A stretch of 60,480 nt of DNA from Lachnospiraceae bacterium (GTDB lineage: Bacteria; Bacillota; Clostridia; Lachnospirales; Lachnospiraceae), in contig JAFQLB010000052.1 of assembly GCA_017396675.1 (NCBI GenBank), positions 1 to 60,480 on the forward strand. The letters are read 5' to 3'. The notes beneath the pieces were generated by a model. The model worked only from the letters and a program-made list of their open reading frames with translations, ran no database searches and was not told where the DNA came from. The stretch's first letter is position 1. The number at the start of each line of letters is the position of its first letter. Below are positions 27,442 through 39,005 of the stretch, one piece after another. Both the position numbers and the translations under genes were made by a program.

Positions 27442-28980
27442 CTATTTTAGCTGCAACAGGGATTTTCCCGTCATTTCAACCGGCTGCTCCTTCCCCATAA
27501 TCCCAATCAGGGTAGGCACGATATCTGCCAGGCATCCCCCCTCCCGCAGCGTATAAGCGGGATCGTAATTGACCAGGATAAAGGGAACTTCGTTGGTGGT
27601 ATGGGCAGTAAAGGGTTCCCCCGTGGCATAGTCGATCATCTGCTCGGAATTGCCGTGATCGGCACAGATAAACATCGTACCCTCAGCTGCCAGCAGTGCT
27701 TCCACCGCTCTGCCGATGCACCTGTCCACCGCCTCAATGGCGCTGACAGCAGCTGCCTCAACGCCCGTGTGTCCCACCATATCGGGATTGGCAAAATTCA
27801 CAATGATCACATCGTATTTGCCGGAGGAAATGGCTTCCGTCAGCTTATCACACACCTCGTAGGCACTCATTTCCGGCTTCAGATCGTAGGTGGCCACCTT
27901 GGGAGAATTCACAAGGATCCTGTCCTCTCCGGGATTGGGTTCTTCGATCCCTCCGTTAAAGAAAAAGGTGACATGGGCATATTTCTCAGTCTCTGCGATC
28001 CTGGCCTGGGTCATATGATTGGCTGCCAGTCACTGACCGAAGGTATTGTCCACAGAAATCTTATGGAAGGCCACCTCCTTGTTGGGAATGGTAGGATCGT
28101 AGTCGGAGAAGCACACGTATACCAGTCGAAGCCTCTCTCTCTCAAATTTGTCAAACTCATCATCACAGAAAGCTCTTGTGATCTCTCTGGCTCTGTCGGG
28201 ACGGAAATTAAAAAAGATAACGGAATCGTGATCCCCGATGGAGGCCACGGGTCTTCCGTCCTCCTCCACCACTGCCGGCACCACAAATTCATCCGTTACA
28301 TCCTGATCGTAAGAGGCCTGAATGGCTTCCGGACCGGAAGAAGCCCGAACTCCCTCTCCCTTTGTCAGGGCGTCGTAGGCCTTCTTCACTCTGTCATAAT
28401 TGTTGTCCCTGTCCATGGCGTAGTAGCGTCCCATAACAGAGGCGATTTTACCTACACCAATCCTTGTCATCTCCTCTTCCAGTTCCAAAGCATATCCCTT
28501 GCCGCTGGTGGGAGGCGTATCTCTGCCGTCCAGGAAGCAATGCACATAGACCTTCGTGAGGCCGTTTCTCTTGGCCAGCTCCAGAAGGCCGTATAAATGG
28601 GTGTTATGACTGTGAACACCGCCGTCCGACAAAAGTCCGAACATATGCAGGGCGGAGTCATGCTTCTTGCAATTTTCCACTGCCTTCATGAGGCCGGGAT
28701 TCTCAAAAAAGGTACCGTCCTGAATCTCCTTGGTGATACGGGTCAGCTCCTGATATACGATCCGACCCGCACCCATATTCAGATGTCCCACCTCTGAGTT
28801 GCCCATCTGACCGTCAGGCAGACCCACCGCCATGCCGCTGGCATTTCCTCTTACGAAGGGATATTCCCTCATCAATCTATCCAGAACCGGTGTGTCGGCC
28901 TGCCGGATCGCATTGCCTTTTTTCTCATCGTTCAAACCGAATCCGTCGAGAATCATAAGTACTGTTGGTTTTTTCTTCAT
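27442..28980 (-). pseudogene. gpmI: 2,3-bisphosphoglycerate-independent phosphoglycerate mutase, interrupted by in-frame TGA
   Basis: Read through, the gene would encode 512 residues, the normal GpmI length, in one unbroken frame except for TGA at 28032-28030 (codon 317). The N-terminal part has the metal/phosphoserine motifs MILDGFGL and MGNSEVGHLNMGAGR. The part after the stop has [18 protein letters not shown] and [10 protein letters not shown]. The sequence reads [19 protein letters not shown], where homologues have an aromatic residue, so TGG (Trp) to TGA is the simplest change. No ribosome binding site precedes the ATG at 28014, so independent restart is unlikely. The start at 28980 has AAGGAG six bases upstream. 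Nonsense mutation, sequencing error and read-through are all possible. Confidence 0.85.
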
Positions 28981-29096
28981 AGTCATCTCCTTCTTATCCG
29001 AGATTGAAATACTCACCAAATCAGTATACCATCTTTCTCTCCCTTTAGGCAAGACAACTTCACAGTTTTTGTGATCTTTGTGATCTCAGTAATCGT

Positions 29097-30014
29097 CTAT
29101 TTCTTCTTCAGCAGAGCCACACTGGCCGCCAGAGACAGATAGGAATGCTCCATGCTGCTGCTGCGGGAAGTAATGGCTATGGGAATGGACGCACCGCCAA
29201 TGATACCGCAGCTGTTACCGTGGGCGGATACCGTCAGTGCCTTCATCAAACTGTTGCCGGACATAACATCGGGCATCAAAACAGCGTCGAACTCTCCGCA
29301 ATAAGGGCAGTCATAGCCCTTCAGCCTTGCCGCTTCCTTGCTGACGATCAAATCCCAGGGAATAGGACCAACCACATCGCAGTTGGCGATGGGGTAGGCG
29401 GCATGATCTCTGGCGATGGTCTGCGCCTCCACCGTATCCCGCATATGGAAGCTGGGCTTTTCCACCAATGCCAAAACCGCCACACTGGGTCTTTCCACTC
29501 CCAGTTTGTTTAATATCTCAACCATGTTCTTAATGATCAGCTTTCTTTTCTCCACAGAGGGCTGGATCATTACCGATACGTCGGACATAGTCAGCACCTT
29601 GGGATAATGGGGCACCTTCAGCATAGCCACCTCACAGATCACTTCATTCTTGATCAGCTTGTTGGCTTTGTTCAAAATGGTCATAAGGAAATCTCTGGTG
29701 GAGGTATTGCCTCGCATCAAAACATCACCCATGCCTACATTGATGATATCAATGGCATGCTGCACCACATTTTCCCCTTCGTCCACGGCACAGAGCTGAT
29801 ATTCTCTGTCCGCCAGACCGAAGTTCTTTAACATCTCCGTAATCTTTGCTTCATTTCCCACCAGTACCGGGTACACAAATCCATCAGACTGAGCCGCAAA
29901 GGCCGCCTGAAGGATATTCTCCGCATCCGCTCCCGCAATTACTACTCTGGCGGGCTTTTTTACCGATTTTGCTCTGTCCAGTATAAAATCAAATTCTTTT
30001 TCAAATGCTTCCAT
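29097..30014 (-). CDS. ptb: Phosphate butyryltransferase-type acyltransferase
   Basis: A 305-residue PTA/PTB-fold enzyme that exchanges CoA and phosphate on short acyl groups (butyryl-CoA plus phosphate to butyryl-phosphate). Conserved segments include DVLMRGNTSTRDFLMTILN, FDAVLMPDVMSGNSLMKAL and GGASIPIAITSRSSS. The size fits Ptb rather than the longer Pta. No butyrate kinase (buk) is adjacent, so whether it works in butyrate formation, on branched acyl-CoAs or on acetyl-CoA is open. AGGAGG precedes the start. It follows hppA by 21 bp on the same strand. Confidence 0.82.
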   Translation of the reverse strand: MEAFEKEFDFILDRAKSVKKPARVVIAGADAENILQAAFAAQSDGFVYPVLVGNEAKITEMLKNFGLADREYQLCAVDEGENVVQHAIDIINVGMGDVLMRGNTSTRDFLMTILNKANKLIKNEVICEVAMLKVPHYPKVLTMSDVSVMIQPSVEKRKLIIKNMVEILNKLGVERPSVAVLALVEKPSFHMRDTVEAQTIARDHAAYPIANCDVVGPIPWDLIVSKEAARLKGYDCPYCGEFDAVLMPDVMSGNSLMKALTVSAHGNSCGIIGGASIPIAITSRSSSMEHSYLSLAASVALLKKK

Positions 30015-30035
30015 GACTACTTCCTCCTCGTCCTG

Positions 30036-32033
<1,998 letters not shown>

Positions 32034-32068
32034 AACAACTACTCCTCTCAAGGTAAAATATATGACAT

Positions 32069-32097
32069 ATGGTAGTATATTTCTCCCTTTTTTGCAA
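32069..32097 (-). promoter_or_regulatory. Predicted promoter of hppA
   Basis: TTGCAA (32092-32097), 17 bp, TACCAT (32069-32074) on the minus strand, about 40 bp upstream of the hppA start. Confidence 0.45.
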
Positions 32098-32168
32098 GTA
32101 TTTTAGAAGGTACAATGTGGTACGATCCGGTGTTTTCTCCCCTTGTCCCCTTTGTCTGTAAGGACTTT

Positions 32169-32197
32169 TTGTGGAAAAAAACAATGATCTGTGATAG
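32169..32197 (+). promoter_or_regulatory. Possible promoter of the cation efflux gene
   Basis: TTGTGG (32169-32174), 17 bp, TGATAG (32192-32197). Both boxes are weak matches. A GAGGATATAAT ribosome binding region follows before the ATG at 32234. Confidence 0.35.
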
Positions 32198-32233
32198 GAT
32201 GGAAAACAAAACCAATGAAACAGAGGATATAAT

Positions 32234-33412
32234 ATGCTTAATATACTAATTCACCGCCTGATTCCGGAATATGAGACCCCCACCCTGCCCCATGTGCGGA
32301 ATGCTTACGGCACGCTCTGCGGCTGTTACGGAATTTTTCTCAATCTGCTGCTGTTTGCGGGCAAGCTGGCAGCCGGGCTTCTTTCCGGTTCTATTGCCGT
32401 AACGGCGGACGCCTTCAACAACCTGTCGGATGCGGGATCCTCTCTGATCACCCTGATCGGCTTTCGGCTGGCGGGGCACAAGCCGGATCCCCATCATCCC
32501 TTCGGACACGGACGGATCGAGTATCTCTCCGGATTACTGGTGGCGGGATTCATTCTTTTGATGGCCTATGAGCTGCTGTCCTCTTCCATCCTGCAGCTCT
32601 TTCAGCCCCGGGAGACGCATTTCAGCCCTGTGCTCCTTCTGATCCTCTTCGTTTCCATCCTGATTAAGCTGTATATGTGGCACTATAACCGTACCATCGG
32701 CAGACGGATCCGAAGCAGTGCCATGGAAACCACCGGCGTTGACAGTTTGGGAGATGCCCTAGCCACCTCCGTGGTTCTTGTTTCCGCTCTGGTTCGATAC
32801 TTCTTCGACATTTCTCTGGATGCCTGGTGCGGTATCGCCATTGCCCTGTTTATTCTCGTTTCCGGCGTGCAGGCAGCCAGGGATACCATCAATCCCCTGT
32901 TGGGACAGCCGCCTGAGGCAAGCTTTGTGGATGAGATCAAAGCCCTGGTACTGGACAATCCCCGGGTGCTTGGGATGCACGATCTCATCGTGCACAATTA
33001 CGGTCCCGGCAGGATTATGATCTCCCTCCATGCGGAGGTACCTGCGGACAGTGATATTCTGGAAATCCACGATCTCATCGACAACATAGAAAACAAGCTG
33101 GCGGCCACGCTCCACTGCGAGGCTGTCATCCATATGGATCCCATCGTTACCGATGATGAAGAGGCTCTGTACTGGAGGGGGCAGCTTTCCTCCATTCTGG
33201 AGAGGATCCATCCCTCCCTGCAATTCCATGATTTTCGGATGGTGCGGGGCAATACCCACAACAATCTGATCTTTGATCTTGTGGTTCCCTATCACTTTCA
33301 CCTGAAAGACGAAGAACTGCAGACCCTCATTCAGTCTGCAGTCCATGATGTCAGTCCTGTTCATTTTACGGTGATACAGTTTGATCGGGATTTTACGGTT
33401 CCTGTCGGGTAA
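32234..33412 (+). CDS. Cation diffusion facilitator family transporter
   Basis: A 392-residue metal/proton antiporter exporting divalent cations such as Zn2+, Mn2+ or Fe2+. Six hydrophobic segments cover about residues 30-225. The metal-binding segments ADAFNNLSDAGSS (second helix) and GHKPDPHHPFGHGRIEYLSGL are typical, as is the C-terminal ferredoxin-like cytoplasmic domain. It ends with about 90 extra residues after the usual domain (from VTDDEEALYWRG on), longer than the 300-residue norm. It diverges from hppA and converges with thiN, 15 bp apart at the stops. Confidence 0.9.
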   Translation: MLNILIHRLIPEYETPTLPHVRNAYGTLCGCYGIFLNLLLFAGKLAAGLLSGSIAVTADAFNNLSDAGSSLITLIGFRLAGHKPDPHHPFGHGRIEYLSGLLVAGFILLMAYELLSSSILQLFQPRETHFSPVLLLILFVSILIKLYMWHYNRTIGRRIRSSAMETTGVDSLGDALATSVVLVSALVRYFFDISLDAWCGIAIALFILVSGVQAARDTINPLLGQPPEASFVDEIKALVLDNPRVLGMHDLIVHNYGPGRIMISLHAEVPADSDILEIHDLIDNIENKLAATLHCEAVIHMDPIVTDDEEALYWRGQLSSILERIHPSLQFHDFRMVRGNTHNNLIFDLVVPYHFHLKDEELQTLIQSAVHDVSPVHFTVIQFDRDFTVPVG

Positions 33413-33426
33413 CGGGAGAAAAACCC

Positions 33427-34098
33427 TTACTCCTCCGCCCAGCTGACGATCACAACCACCGCTCCCCGGTGTACTGTGACGGATGCCTTTTTCCCGATAA
33501 ATTCATTGCTGACTCCCAGCGTGTCTGTATTTACCAACGTTCTTTCCCGCAGCTCATACTTCATGTTCTCAATGGAAACCACAGCCTCCTCTCCCGCAGG
33601 AAACAGGGACAGATAGCCCTCCAGAGAAGGCCGAAAGCTGATCTTCTCCTCCTTCGCTACCAGCACCATGCCGGTACCGTCCATCAGATATCCCGCAGCC
33701 CCCTGCTCCTTCAGATATCGTAAGCATTGGATATTGGCTATGGTATGCTCCAGTCTGCCTCCCATGCCGCCGTAGATGCAAAACTCCTGATATCCCAGAG
33801 ACAGTCCCAGCTTCAGGGCCGCAAAGGTGTCCGTTTCATCCTTTTCCGGGGGCAGTGTCACCACCCGTTGGGGTGTACGGGTGCGTATCTCATCCAGCTG
33901 CTGTGCGGCCTCGCCGCTTCCGTCAAAAGCAGGAAGAGAATCGAAATCTCCCAGAATGTAATGGGGATGCAGTCCCAGCATACGGCAGTATTCATATCCT
34001 CCGTCCACGGCGATGCAGAGATCCTCCTCTCCCACAGGGATCTGGGAAACGGTCAGGTCGCCGGCTGCCATCACGATACATTTACCTGTTCTCTCCAT
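33427..34098 (-). CDS. thiN: Thiamine pyrophosphokinase
   Basis: A 223-residue enzyme transferring pyrophosphate from ATP to thiamine to give thiamine diphosphate. CIAVDGGYEYCRMLGLHPHYILGDFDSL and DETDTFAALKLGL in the N-terminal domain, and GGMGGRLEHTIANI at the domain junction, are diagnostic. A C-terminal thiamine-binding beta domain follows. No TPP riboswitch is seen upstream. It begins 8 bp after the purF-like gene and shares its transcript. Thiamine diphosphate is the cofactor of IorA, encoded about 23 kb away. Confidence 0.92.
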   Translation of the reverse strand: MERTGKCIVMAAGDLTVSQIPVGEEDLCIAVDGGYEYCRMLGLHPHYILGDFDSLPAFDGSGEAAQQLDEIRTRTPQRVVTLPPEKDETDTFAALKLGLSLGYQEFCIYGGMGGRLEHTIANIQCLRYLKEQGAAGYLMDGTGMVLVAKEEKISFRPSLEGYLSLFPAGEEAVVSIENMKYELRERTLVNTDTLGVSNEFIGKKASVTVHRGAVVVIVSWAEE

Positions 34099-34106
34099 AT
34101 CGCCAC

Positions 34107-35516
34107 CTACGCATCCTTACCGTTCCAACAATAGGTACACAGCTTACAGGGAGAGATGCCCACAGCCTCTATCATATCATCCAGGCGGTGATATCTGAGA
34201 GAGGTAAAATTCATGTCCTGCCGGATCACTTCATTCATCCGGGCATATCGTTCGGAATCCGGATCCACGTATTCCTGAAGGACTTCTTCCTTATAATGCT
34301 CCCCTTCCAGTCCTGCAATCACCTTTCTGCAGATCAGATCCATAACGGAGGTAGATCTGGAAAAATTCAAATATTTGCAGCTGAATACGATGGGTGGGCA
34401 GCCCGGTCTTACATGTACCTCTCTGGCTCCGCTCTGATACAAAAATTCCGCCGTATCCCGTAATTGGGTTCCCCGCACGATGGAGTCGTCAATGAGGAGC
34501 AGACTTTTCTCTCTGATCAGATCGTGAACCGGAATCAGCTTCATCTTGGCGATCATATCCCGTTTGCTCTGGATACTGGGCATAAAGGATCTTGGCCAGG
34601 TAGGCGTATATTTGATAAAAGGTCTGGAAAAGGGAATTCCTGAAGCATTGGAATACCCGATGGCATGAGGTGTTCCCGAATCCGGTACACCTGCCACCGT
34701 ATCCGCATCTGCCTGATCCCTTCCTGCCAGTAGTCTCCCGCAGTTGTAACGCATCTGCTCCACGCTGACTCCTTCATAGGAAGAAGAAGGATAGCCGTAA
34801 TAGACCCACAAAAAGGTGCATATCTTCATTTGTGATCCCGGCGGTACCAGCGTCGTTACTTCCTCCGGGGTGATCTTCACGATCTCTCCCGGCCCCAGCT
34901 CCTTGTAATCGCTGTAGCCCAGATTCAGGTAAGCAAAGCACTCAAAGGAAACGCAGTAGGCCCCTTCCTTTCTTCCGATAACAACGGGTGTCCTTCCCAT
35001 CCTGTCTCTGGCGGCAAGGATCCCCTCCGGCGTCATAATTACAATGGTAATGGATCCCCGGATGATCTCATGGGCATACCGGATCCCCTCTGTCAGGCTC
35101 TCCTTCTGATTGAGGATGGAGGCCACCAGCTCCGTGGGGTTGATATCTCCGCCGCTCATTTCCAGAAAGTGAATGTTCCCATCTTTAAATATTCTGCTCA
35201 CGATCTCATCCGTGTTGTTGATTTTCCCGATGGTCATAATGGAATAAGTACCGTGGTGGGAACGCACAATTAAAGGCTGCGGTTCATAATCAGAAATACA
35301 GCCTATTCCCAGATATCCCTCCATACTGTTCACATCCTTGGCAAACTTGGTACGGAAGGGAGAATCTTCTATATTATGAATGGAACGGTCAAAGCCCTTC
35401 TTCCCATAGACGGCCATACCGCCTCTTCTCGTTCCCAGGTGAGAATGATAATCCGTTCCGAAAAACAGATCAAACACACAATCTTCCTTTGATGCCACTG
35501 CAAAAAAACCGCCCAT
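34107..35516 (-). CDS. PurF-like amidophosphoribosyltransferase lacking the catalytic cysteine
   Basis: A 469-residue protein with a class II glutaminase fold joined to a type I phosphoribosyltransferase. True PurF needs a Cys at position 2 as glutamine nucleophile. Here the N-terminus is MGGFFAVAS with Gly there, and the start is well supported by GGAGG five bases upstream. The RYST and HNGNL glutaminase segments are also replaced (GCISDYEPQ, IGKINN). The PRPP loop LLLIDDSIVRGTQL and PDSGTPHAIGYSNASGIPF are kept, though the usual GRTFI is PRSFM. C-terminal CKLCTYC could bind an iron-sulfur cluster. It is probably not glutamine-dependent; ammonia-dependent PRPP use or a regulatory role are possible. 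It is co-transcribed with thiN. Confidence 0.8.
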   Translation of the reverse strand: MGGFFAVASKEDCVFDLFFGTDYHSHLGTRRGGMAVYGKKGFDRSIHNIEDSPFRTKFAKDVNSMEGYLGIGCISDYEPQPLIVRSHHGTYSIMTIGKINNTDEIVSRIFKDGNIHFLEMSGGDINPTELVASILNQKESLTEGIRYAHEIIRGSITIVIMTPEGILAARDRMGRTPVVIGRKEGAYCVSFECFAYLNLGYSDYKELGPGEIVKITPEEVTTLVPPGSQMKICTFLWVYYGYPSSSYEGVSVEQMRYNCGRLLAGRDQADADTVAGVPDSGTPHAIGYSNASGIPFSRPFIKYTPTWPRSFMPSIQSKRDMIAKMKLIPVHDLIREKSLLLIDDSIVRGTQLRDTAEFLYQSGAREVHVRPGCPPIVFSCKYLNFSRSTSVMDLICRKVIAGLEGEHYKEEVLQEYVDPDSERYARMNEVIRQDMNFTSLRYHRLDDMIEAVGISPCKLCTYCWNGKDA

Positions 35517-35578
35517 ACGCGCCTCCTGTGTCTCATACTGCTCCTTCCTCCCCCGGAAGCAGCTTCCTTCTGTCTCCC

Positions 35579-35607
35579 ATTTTACTCCAATTCCAACACT
35601 GCGTCAA
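35579..35607 (-). promoter_or_regulatory. Predicted promoter of the purF-like/thiN operon
   Basis: TTGACG (35602-35607), 17 bp, TAAAAT (35579-35584) on the minus strand, about 60 bp upstream of the start. The remaining spacer to tpiA (to 35752) shows no gene. Confidence 0.65.
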
Positions 35608-35751
35608 AGCAATTTCAAACAAAAAGAAAATGTACCTTTCCCCCGCCGTTCTCCCGCAGCTTACACAAAAAGGCCGCTTCTTCATCCATATTTCGAAGAA
35701 ACAGCCCTTTGCTATATTGCTTATTTGCAGTGTAAGGATATCTACAGCAGC

Positions 35752-36501
35752 TTATTTGTAGTTTACGATCTTACCGAAGTCAGCCTTCAGAGAAGCGCCT
35801 CCTACCAGACCTCCGTCAATGTCGGGCTGAGCAAACAGCTCCGCTGCATTGCCGCCGTTGACGGAACCTCCGTACTGGATACGTACAGCCTCAGCAGTAG
35901 CCTGATCATACATCTCTGCGATGCACTCACGAATGCCCTTGCAGACCTCCTGCGCCTGTTCGGTCGTTGCCGTCTTGCCTGTTCCGATGGCCCAGATGGG
36001 TTCATAAGCAATCACCAGGGAGGCTACCTGCTCTGCGGTAACACCCACCAGATCGGATTTGATCTGGAAACGGATCCAATCCATGGTAACACCCATTTCT
36101 CTCTGCTCCAGAGATTCTCCGCAGCAAAGGATCGGGATCAAACCGGCCTCCAATGCCTTCTTCACCTTTTTATTGAGCATGGCATCGTCTTCCTTGAAAT
36201 ACTCACGTCTCTCGGAATGACCGATGATCACGTACTTCACGCCGGCGTCTACCAGCATGGGAGCTGCGATCTCGCCGGTATAAGCGCCTTTGTCCTCAAA
36301 ATACAGATTCTGAGCACCTACGGCAACCTTGGTTCCCTTCACTGCCTCCACCACGGTAGTAATATCGATGGCAGGCACACAGTAAACAACATCAACGTCA
36401 TCACTTGCCACCAGGGGATTGAGCTCCTCCGTCAGCTTCACTGCCTCACTTGGCGTCATATTCATCTTCCAGTTACCGGCTACGATTTTTCTTCTTGCCA
36501 T
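35752..36501 (-). CDS. tpiA: Triosephosphate isomerase
   Basis: A 249-residue TIM-barrel enzyme interconverting dihydroxyacetone phosphate and glyceraldehyde-3-phosphate. GNWKMN (substrate Asn/Lys), GHSERR (catalytic His) and [11 protein letters not shown] (catalytic Glu) are all present. The ATG at 36501 has AAAGGAG eight bases before it; the longer upstream frame is unsupported. It is third in the glycolytic cluster gap-pgk-tpiA, with gpmI some 7 kb further downstream rather than adjacent. Confidence 0.97.
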   Translation of the reverse strand: MARRKIVAGNWKMNMTPSEAVKLTEELNPLVASDDVDVVYCVPAIDITTVVEAVKGTKVAVGAQNLYFEDKGAYTGEIAAPMLVDAGVKYVIIGHSERREYFKEDDAMLNKKVKKALEAGLIPILCCGESLEQREMGVTMDWIRFQIKSDLVGVTAEQVASLVIAYEPIWAIGTGKTATTEQAQEVCKGIRECIAEMYDQATAEAVRIQYGGSVNGGNAAELFAQPDIDGGLVGGASLKADFGKIVNYK

Positions 36502-36541
36502 AATGTTATCTCCTTTTATGTGTGTTGGTTTCATTATTTGC

Positions 36542-37765
36542 CTATTTGTCATCTGCCGCCGCTACACCGGGCAGAACCTTGCCTTCCAAAAATTCCAGAG
36601 ACGCGCCGCCGCCTGTGGAAATATGAGACATCTTATCCGCAAATCCCAGCTGATTTACGGCTGCTGCGGAATCTCCGCCGCCGATAATGGTGGTAGCATC
36701 CGTCTCCGCCAGAGCCTTGGCCACTTCAATGGTTCCCTTGGCCAGAACAGGATTTTCGAATACTCCCATGGGGCCGTTCCAGACAACGGTCTTGGCAGTC
36801 TTTACTGCCTCGGCAAACATAGCTGCCGATTTGGGACCGATATCCAGTCCCATTTTATCTGCCGGAATCGCATCCGCAGCGACGTAATCTACGGCAATCT
36901 CAGCGTCAATGGGGGAGGGAAACGCTTCTGCTACCGCCGCATCCACGGGCAGGAGCAGCTTCTTGCCGAGAGCTTCGGCCTTTTTCATCATTTCCTTGCA
37001 ATACTCCAGCTTCTCATCATCCACCAGAGATCTGCCGATCTCCATTCCCTGCGCCTTCAGGAAGGTAAACGCCATACCGCCGCCGATGATCAGGGTATCG
37101 CATTTTTCCAGAAGATTGGAAATCACATTCAGCTTATCTGCCACCTTGGCTCCGCCCAGAATGGCCACAAAGGGACGCACGGGAGACTCTACCGCATTGC
37201 CCAGGAAATCAATCTCCTTCTGCATCAGATATCCCACGGCACAATCGCCGCCCTTGGCACGAACCACATCCGTTACGCCTGCCACGGAAGCATGGGCTCT
37301 GTGAGAAGAACCGAAGGCATCACACACGTAGGCGTCACAGAGTTCTGCCAGCTCTGCGGAGAACTCCTCTCCGTTCTTTGTTTCTTCCTTACCGCGGAAA
37401 CGGGTATTCTGAAGCAGAACCACATCCTTTTCCTTCATGGCGGCAACGGCTGCCGTGGCCGCCTCACCGGTTACATTGTAGTCGGATACGAAAACAACTT
37501 CCTTTCCCAGCTTCTCAGACAGACGCTTGGCAACGGGGGCAAGGGATTCTCCTTCGTTGGGACCGTTTTTTACTTTGCCCAAATGGGAACACAGGATCAC
37601 CTTGGCTCCGTCATCGATCAGCTTGTTGATGGTGGGTAATGCGGCTACAATACGGGTTTCATCCGTAATAGCACCTTCCTTCAAGGGAACATTAAAATCG
37701 CATCTTACCAGAACTCGTTTTCCTTTTGCATTCAAATCATCCACGGATTTTTTGTTCAGTGACAT
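36542..37765 (-). CDS. pgk: Phosphoglycerate kinase
   Basis: A 407-residue enzyme making ATP and 3-phosphoglycerate from 1,3-bisphosphoglycerate. [12 protein letters not shown] near the N-terminus, [12 protein letters not shown] in the middle and the nucleotide-binding GGGDSAAAV near the C-terminus are intact. GGAGG lies six bases before the ATG. It is 40 bp upstream of tpiA and 72 bp downstream of gap, with an attenuator-like hairpin in the latter gap. Confidence 0.97.
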   Translation of the reverse strand: MSLNKKSVDDLNAKGKRVLVRCDFNVPLKEGAITDETRIVAALPTINKLIDDGAKVILCSHLGKVKNGPNEGESLAPVAKRLSEKLGKEVVFVSDYNVTGEAATAAVAAMKEKDVVLLQNTRFRGKEETKNGEEFSAELAELCDAYVCDAFGSSHRAHASVAGVTDVVRAKGGDCAVGYLMQKEIDFLGNAVESPVRPFVAILGGAKVADKLNVISNLLEKCDTLIIGGGMAFTFLKAQGMEIGRSLVDDEKLEYCKEMMKKAEALGKKLLLPVDAAVAEAFPSPIDAEIAVDYVAADAIPADKMGLDIGPKSAAMFAEAVKTAKTVVWNGPMGVFENPVLAKGTIEVAKALAETDATTIIGGGDSAAAVNQLGFADKMSHISTGGGASLEFLEGKVLPGVAAADDK

Positions 37766-37795
37766 AACATGCCTCCTTATATTCTCATATTGAAA

Positions 37796-37819
37796 GGGCC
37801 CGGTCCAAAGACCGGACCC
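37796..37819 (-). terminator. Attenuator hairpin between gap and pgk
   Basis: A 10-bp stem with one G-U pair (37796-37805 with 37810-37819) and a 4-base loop, followed by only TTTC on the minus strand. The weak T run suggests partial termination or mRNA 3'-end protection, giving more GapA than Pgk. Confidence 0.6.
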
Positions 37820-37837
37820 TTATAGGTCTTTCCTTTA

Positions 37838-38839
37838 TTAGCCCAATTCAGCAAAGTATTTGATGGTTCTTACCATCTGGCTGACATAAGAGTTCTCATT
37901 GTCATACCAGGCCACTACCTGTACCAGATTGTCAGGACCTACCATGGTCTGAGTCGCATCAAAGATGGAGCCGTAGGTGCTGCCGATCACATCGGAGGAT
38001 ACGATCTCGTCGGTGTTGTAGCCAAAAGATTCGGAAGCGGCTGCCTTCATAGCTTCATTGATCTCTTCCTTGGTCACCGTTTTCTCAACGGAAGCCACCA
38101 GAATCGTGGTGGAGCCGGTGGGGGTAGGAACACGCTGTGCGGAACCGATGAGTTTGCCGTTCAGTTCGGGAATGACAAGCCCGATGGCCTTGGCTGCACC
38201 GGTAGAGTTGGGAACGATGTTGCAGGCACCTGCGCGGCTTCTTCTCTTGTCGCCCTTTCTCTGAGGACCGTCCAGAATCATCTGGTCGCCGGTATAGGCA
38301 TGCACGGTAGTCATGATACCGGATTTGATGGTTGCAAAATCATTCAGAGCCTTCGCCATGGGCGCCAGGCAGTTGGTGGTACAGGAGGCTGCGGAGATGA
38401 TCTTATCCTCTGCCGTCAGGTTCGTATGATTTACATTGTAAACGATAGTGGGCAGATCATTGCCTGCAGGGGCAGAGATAACAACCTTCTTGGCACCTGC
38501 CTTCAAGTGTGCCTCGGATTTGGCCTTGGAGGTATAGAAACCGGTACATTCCAGAACTACGTCTACATCCAGCTCACCCCAAGGAAGCTCCGCTGCATTG
38601 GTATTGGAATAAATCGTAATCTTTTTTCCGTTTACGGAAATATAATCTTCACCGGCTTCAACCGTGGATGCATACTTATAAGATCCCTGAGCCGTATCGT
38701 ATTTTAAAAGATGTGCCAACATATCAGGACTTGTCAGATCGTTGATCGCTACTACTTCATATCCTTCTGCTTCGAACATCTGTCTGAAGGCAAGACGGCC
38801 AATGCGGCCAAAACCGTTGATTGCTACTCTTACTGCCAT
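37838..38839 (-). CDS. gap: Glyceraldehyde-3-phosphate dehydrogenase, type I
   Basis: A 333-residue NAD-dependent dehydrogenase. The Rossmann motif [13 protein letters not shown] starts at residue 8 and the catalytic cysteine is in [10 protein letters not shown] (about 153). Asp in the AINDL segment fits NAD use in glycolysis. AGGAGGAATG precedes the ATG. It is the first gene of gap-pgk-tpiA and carries the operon promoter. No CggR-type regulator precedes it. Confidence 0.97.
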   Translation of the reverse strand: MAVRVAINGFGRIGRLAFRQMFEAEGYEVVAINDLTSPDMLAHLLKYDTAQGSYKYASTVEAGEDYISVNGKKITIYSNTNAAELPWGELDVDVVLECTGFYTSKAKSEAHLKAGAKKVVISAPAGNDLPTIVYNVNHTNLTAEDKIISAASCTTNCLAPMAKALNDFATIKSGIMTTVHAYTGDQMILDGPQRKGDKRRSRAGACNIVPNSTGAAKAIGLVIPELNGKLIGSAQRVPTPTGSTTILVASVEKTVTKEEINEAMKAAASESFGYNTDEIVSSDVIGSTYGSIFDATQTMVGPDNLVQVVAWYDNENSYVSQMVRTIKYFAELG

Positions 38840-38897
38840 TTTTCATTCCTCCTGAAAATAATTTTATACTTCTTGTCAAATTTTTATCAGCAAGCTT

Positions 38898-38926
38898 ATT
38901 GTACCTAATTATCTTTTAAAACGCAA
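38898..38926 (-). promoter_or_regulatory. Predicted promoter of gap-pgk-tpiA
   Basis: TTGCGT (38921-38926), 17 bp, TACAAT (38898-38903) on the minus strand, about 60 bp upstream of gap. Confidence 0.6.
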
Positions 38927-39005
38927 GAAGAAATACAAAATATTTCCAACCCTTTGCATTTTTTGAAAATATGCACTATACTTCATACGTATGAAAGGAG
39001 TTCTT

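Noticed and set aside
28014..28032. Selenocysteine or a recoded genetic code as explanation of TGA in gpmI
   Set aside because: GpmI is not a selenoprotein family, no selenocysteine insertion hairpin is evident just after the codon, and TGA is used as a normal stop in neighbouring genes.
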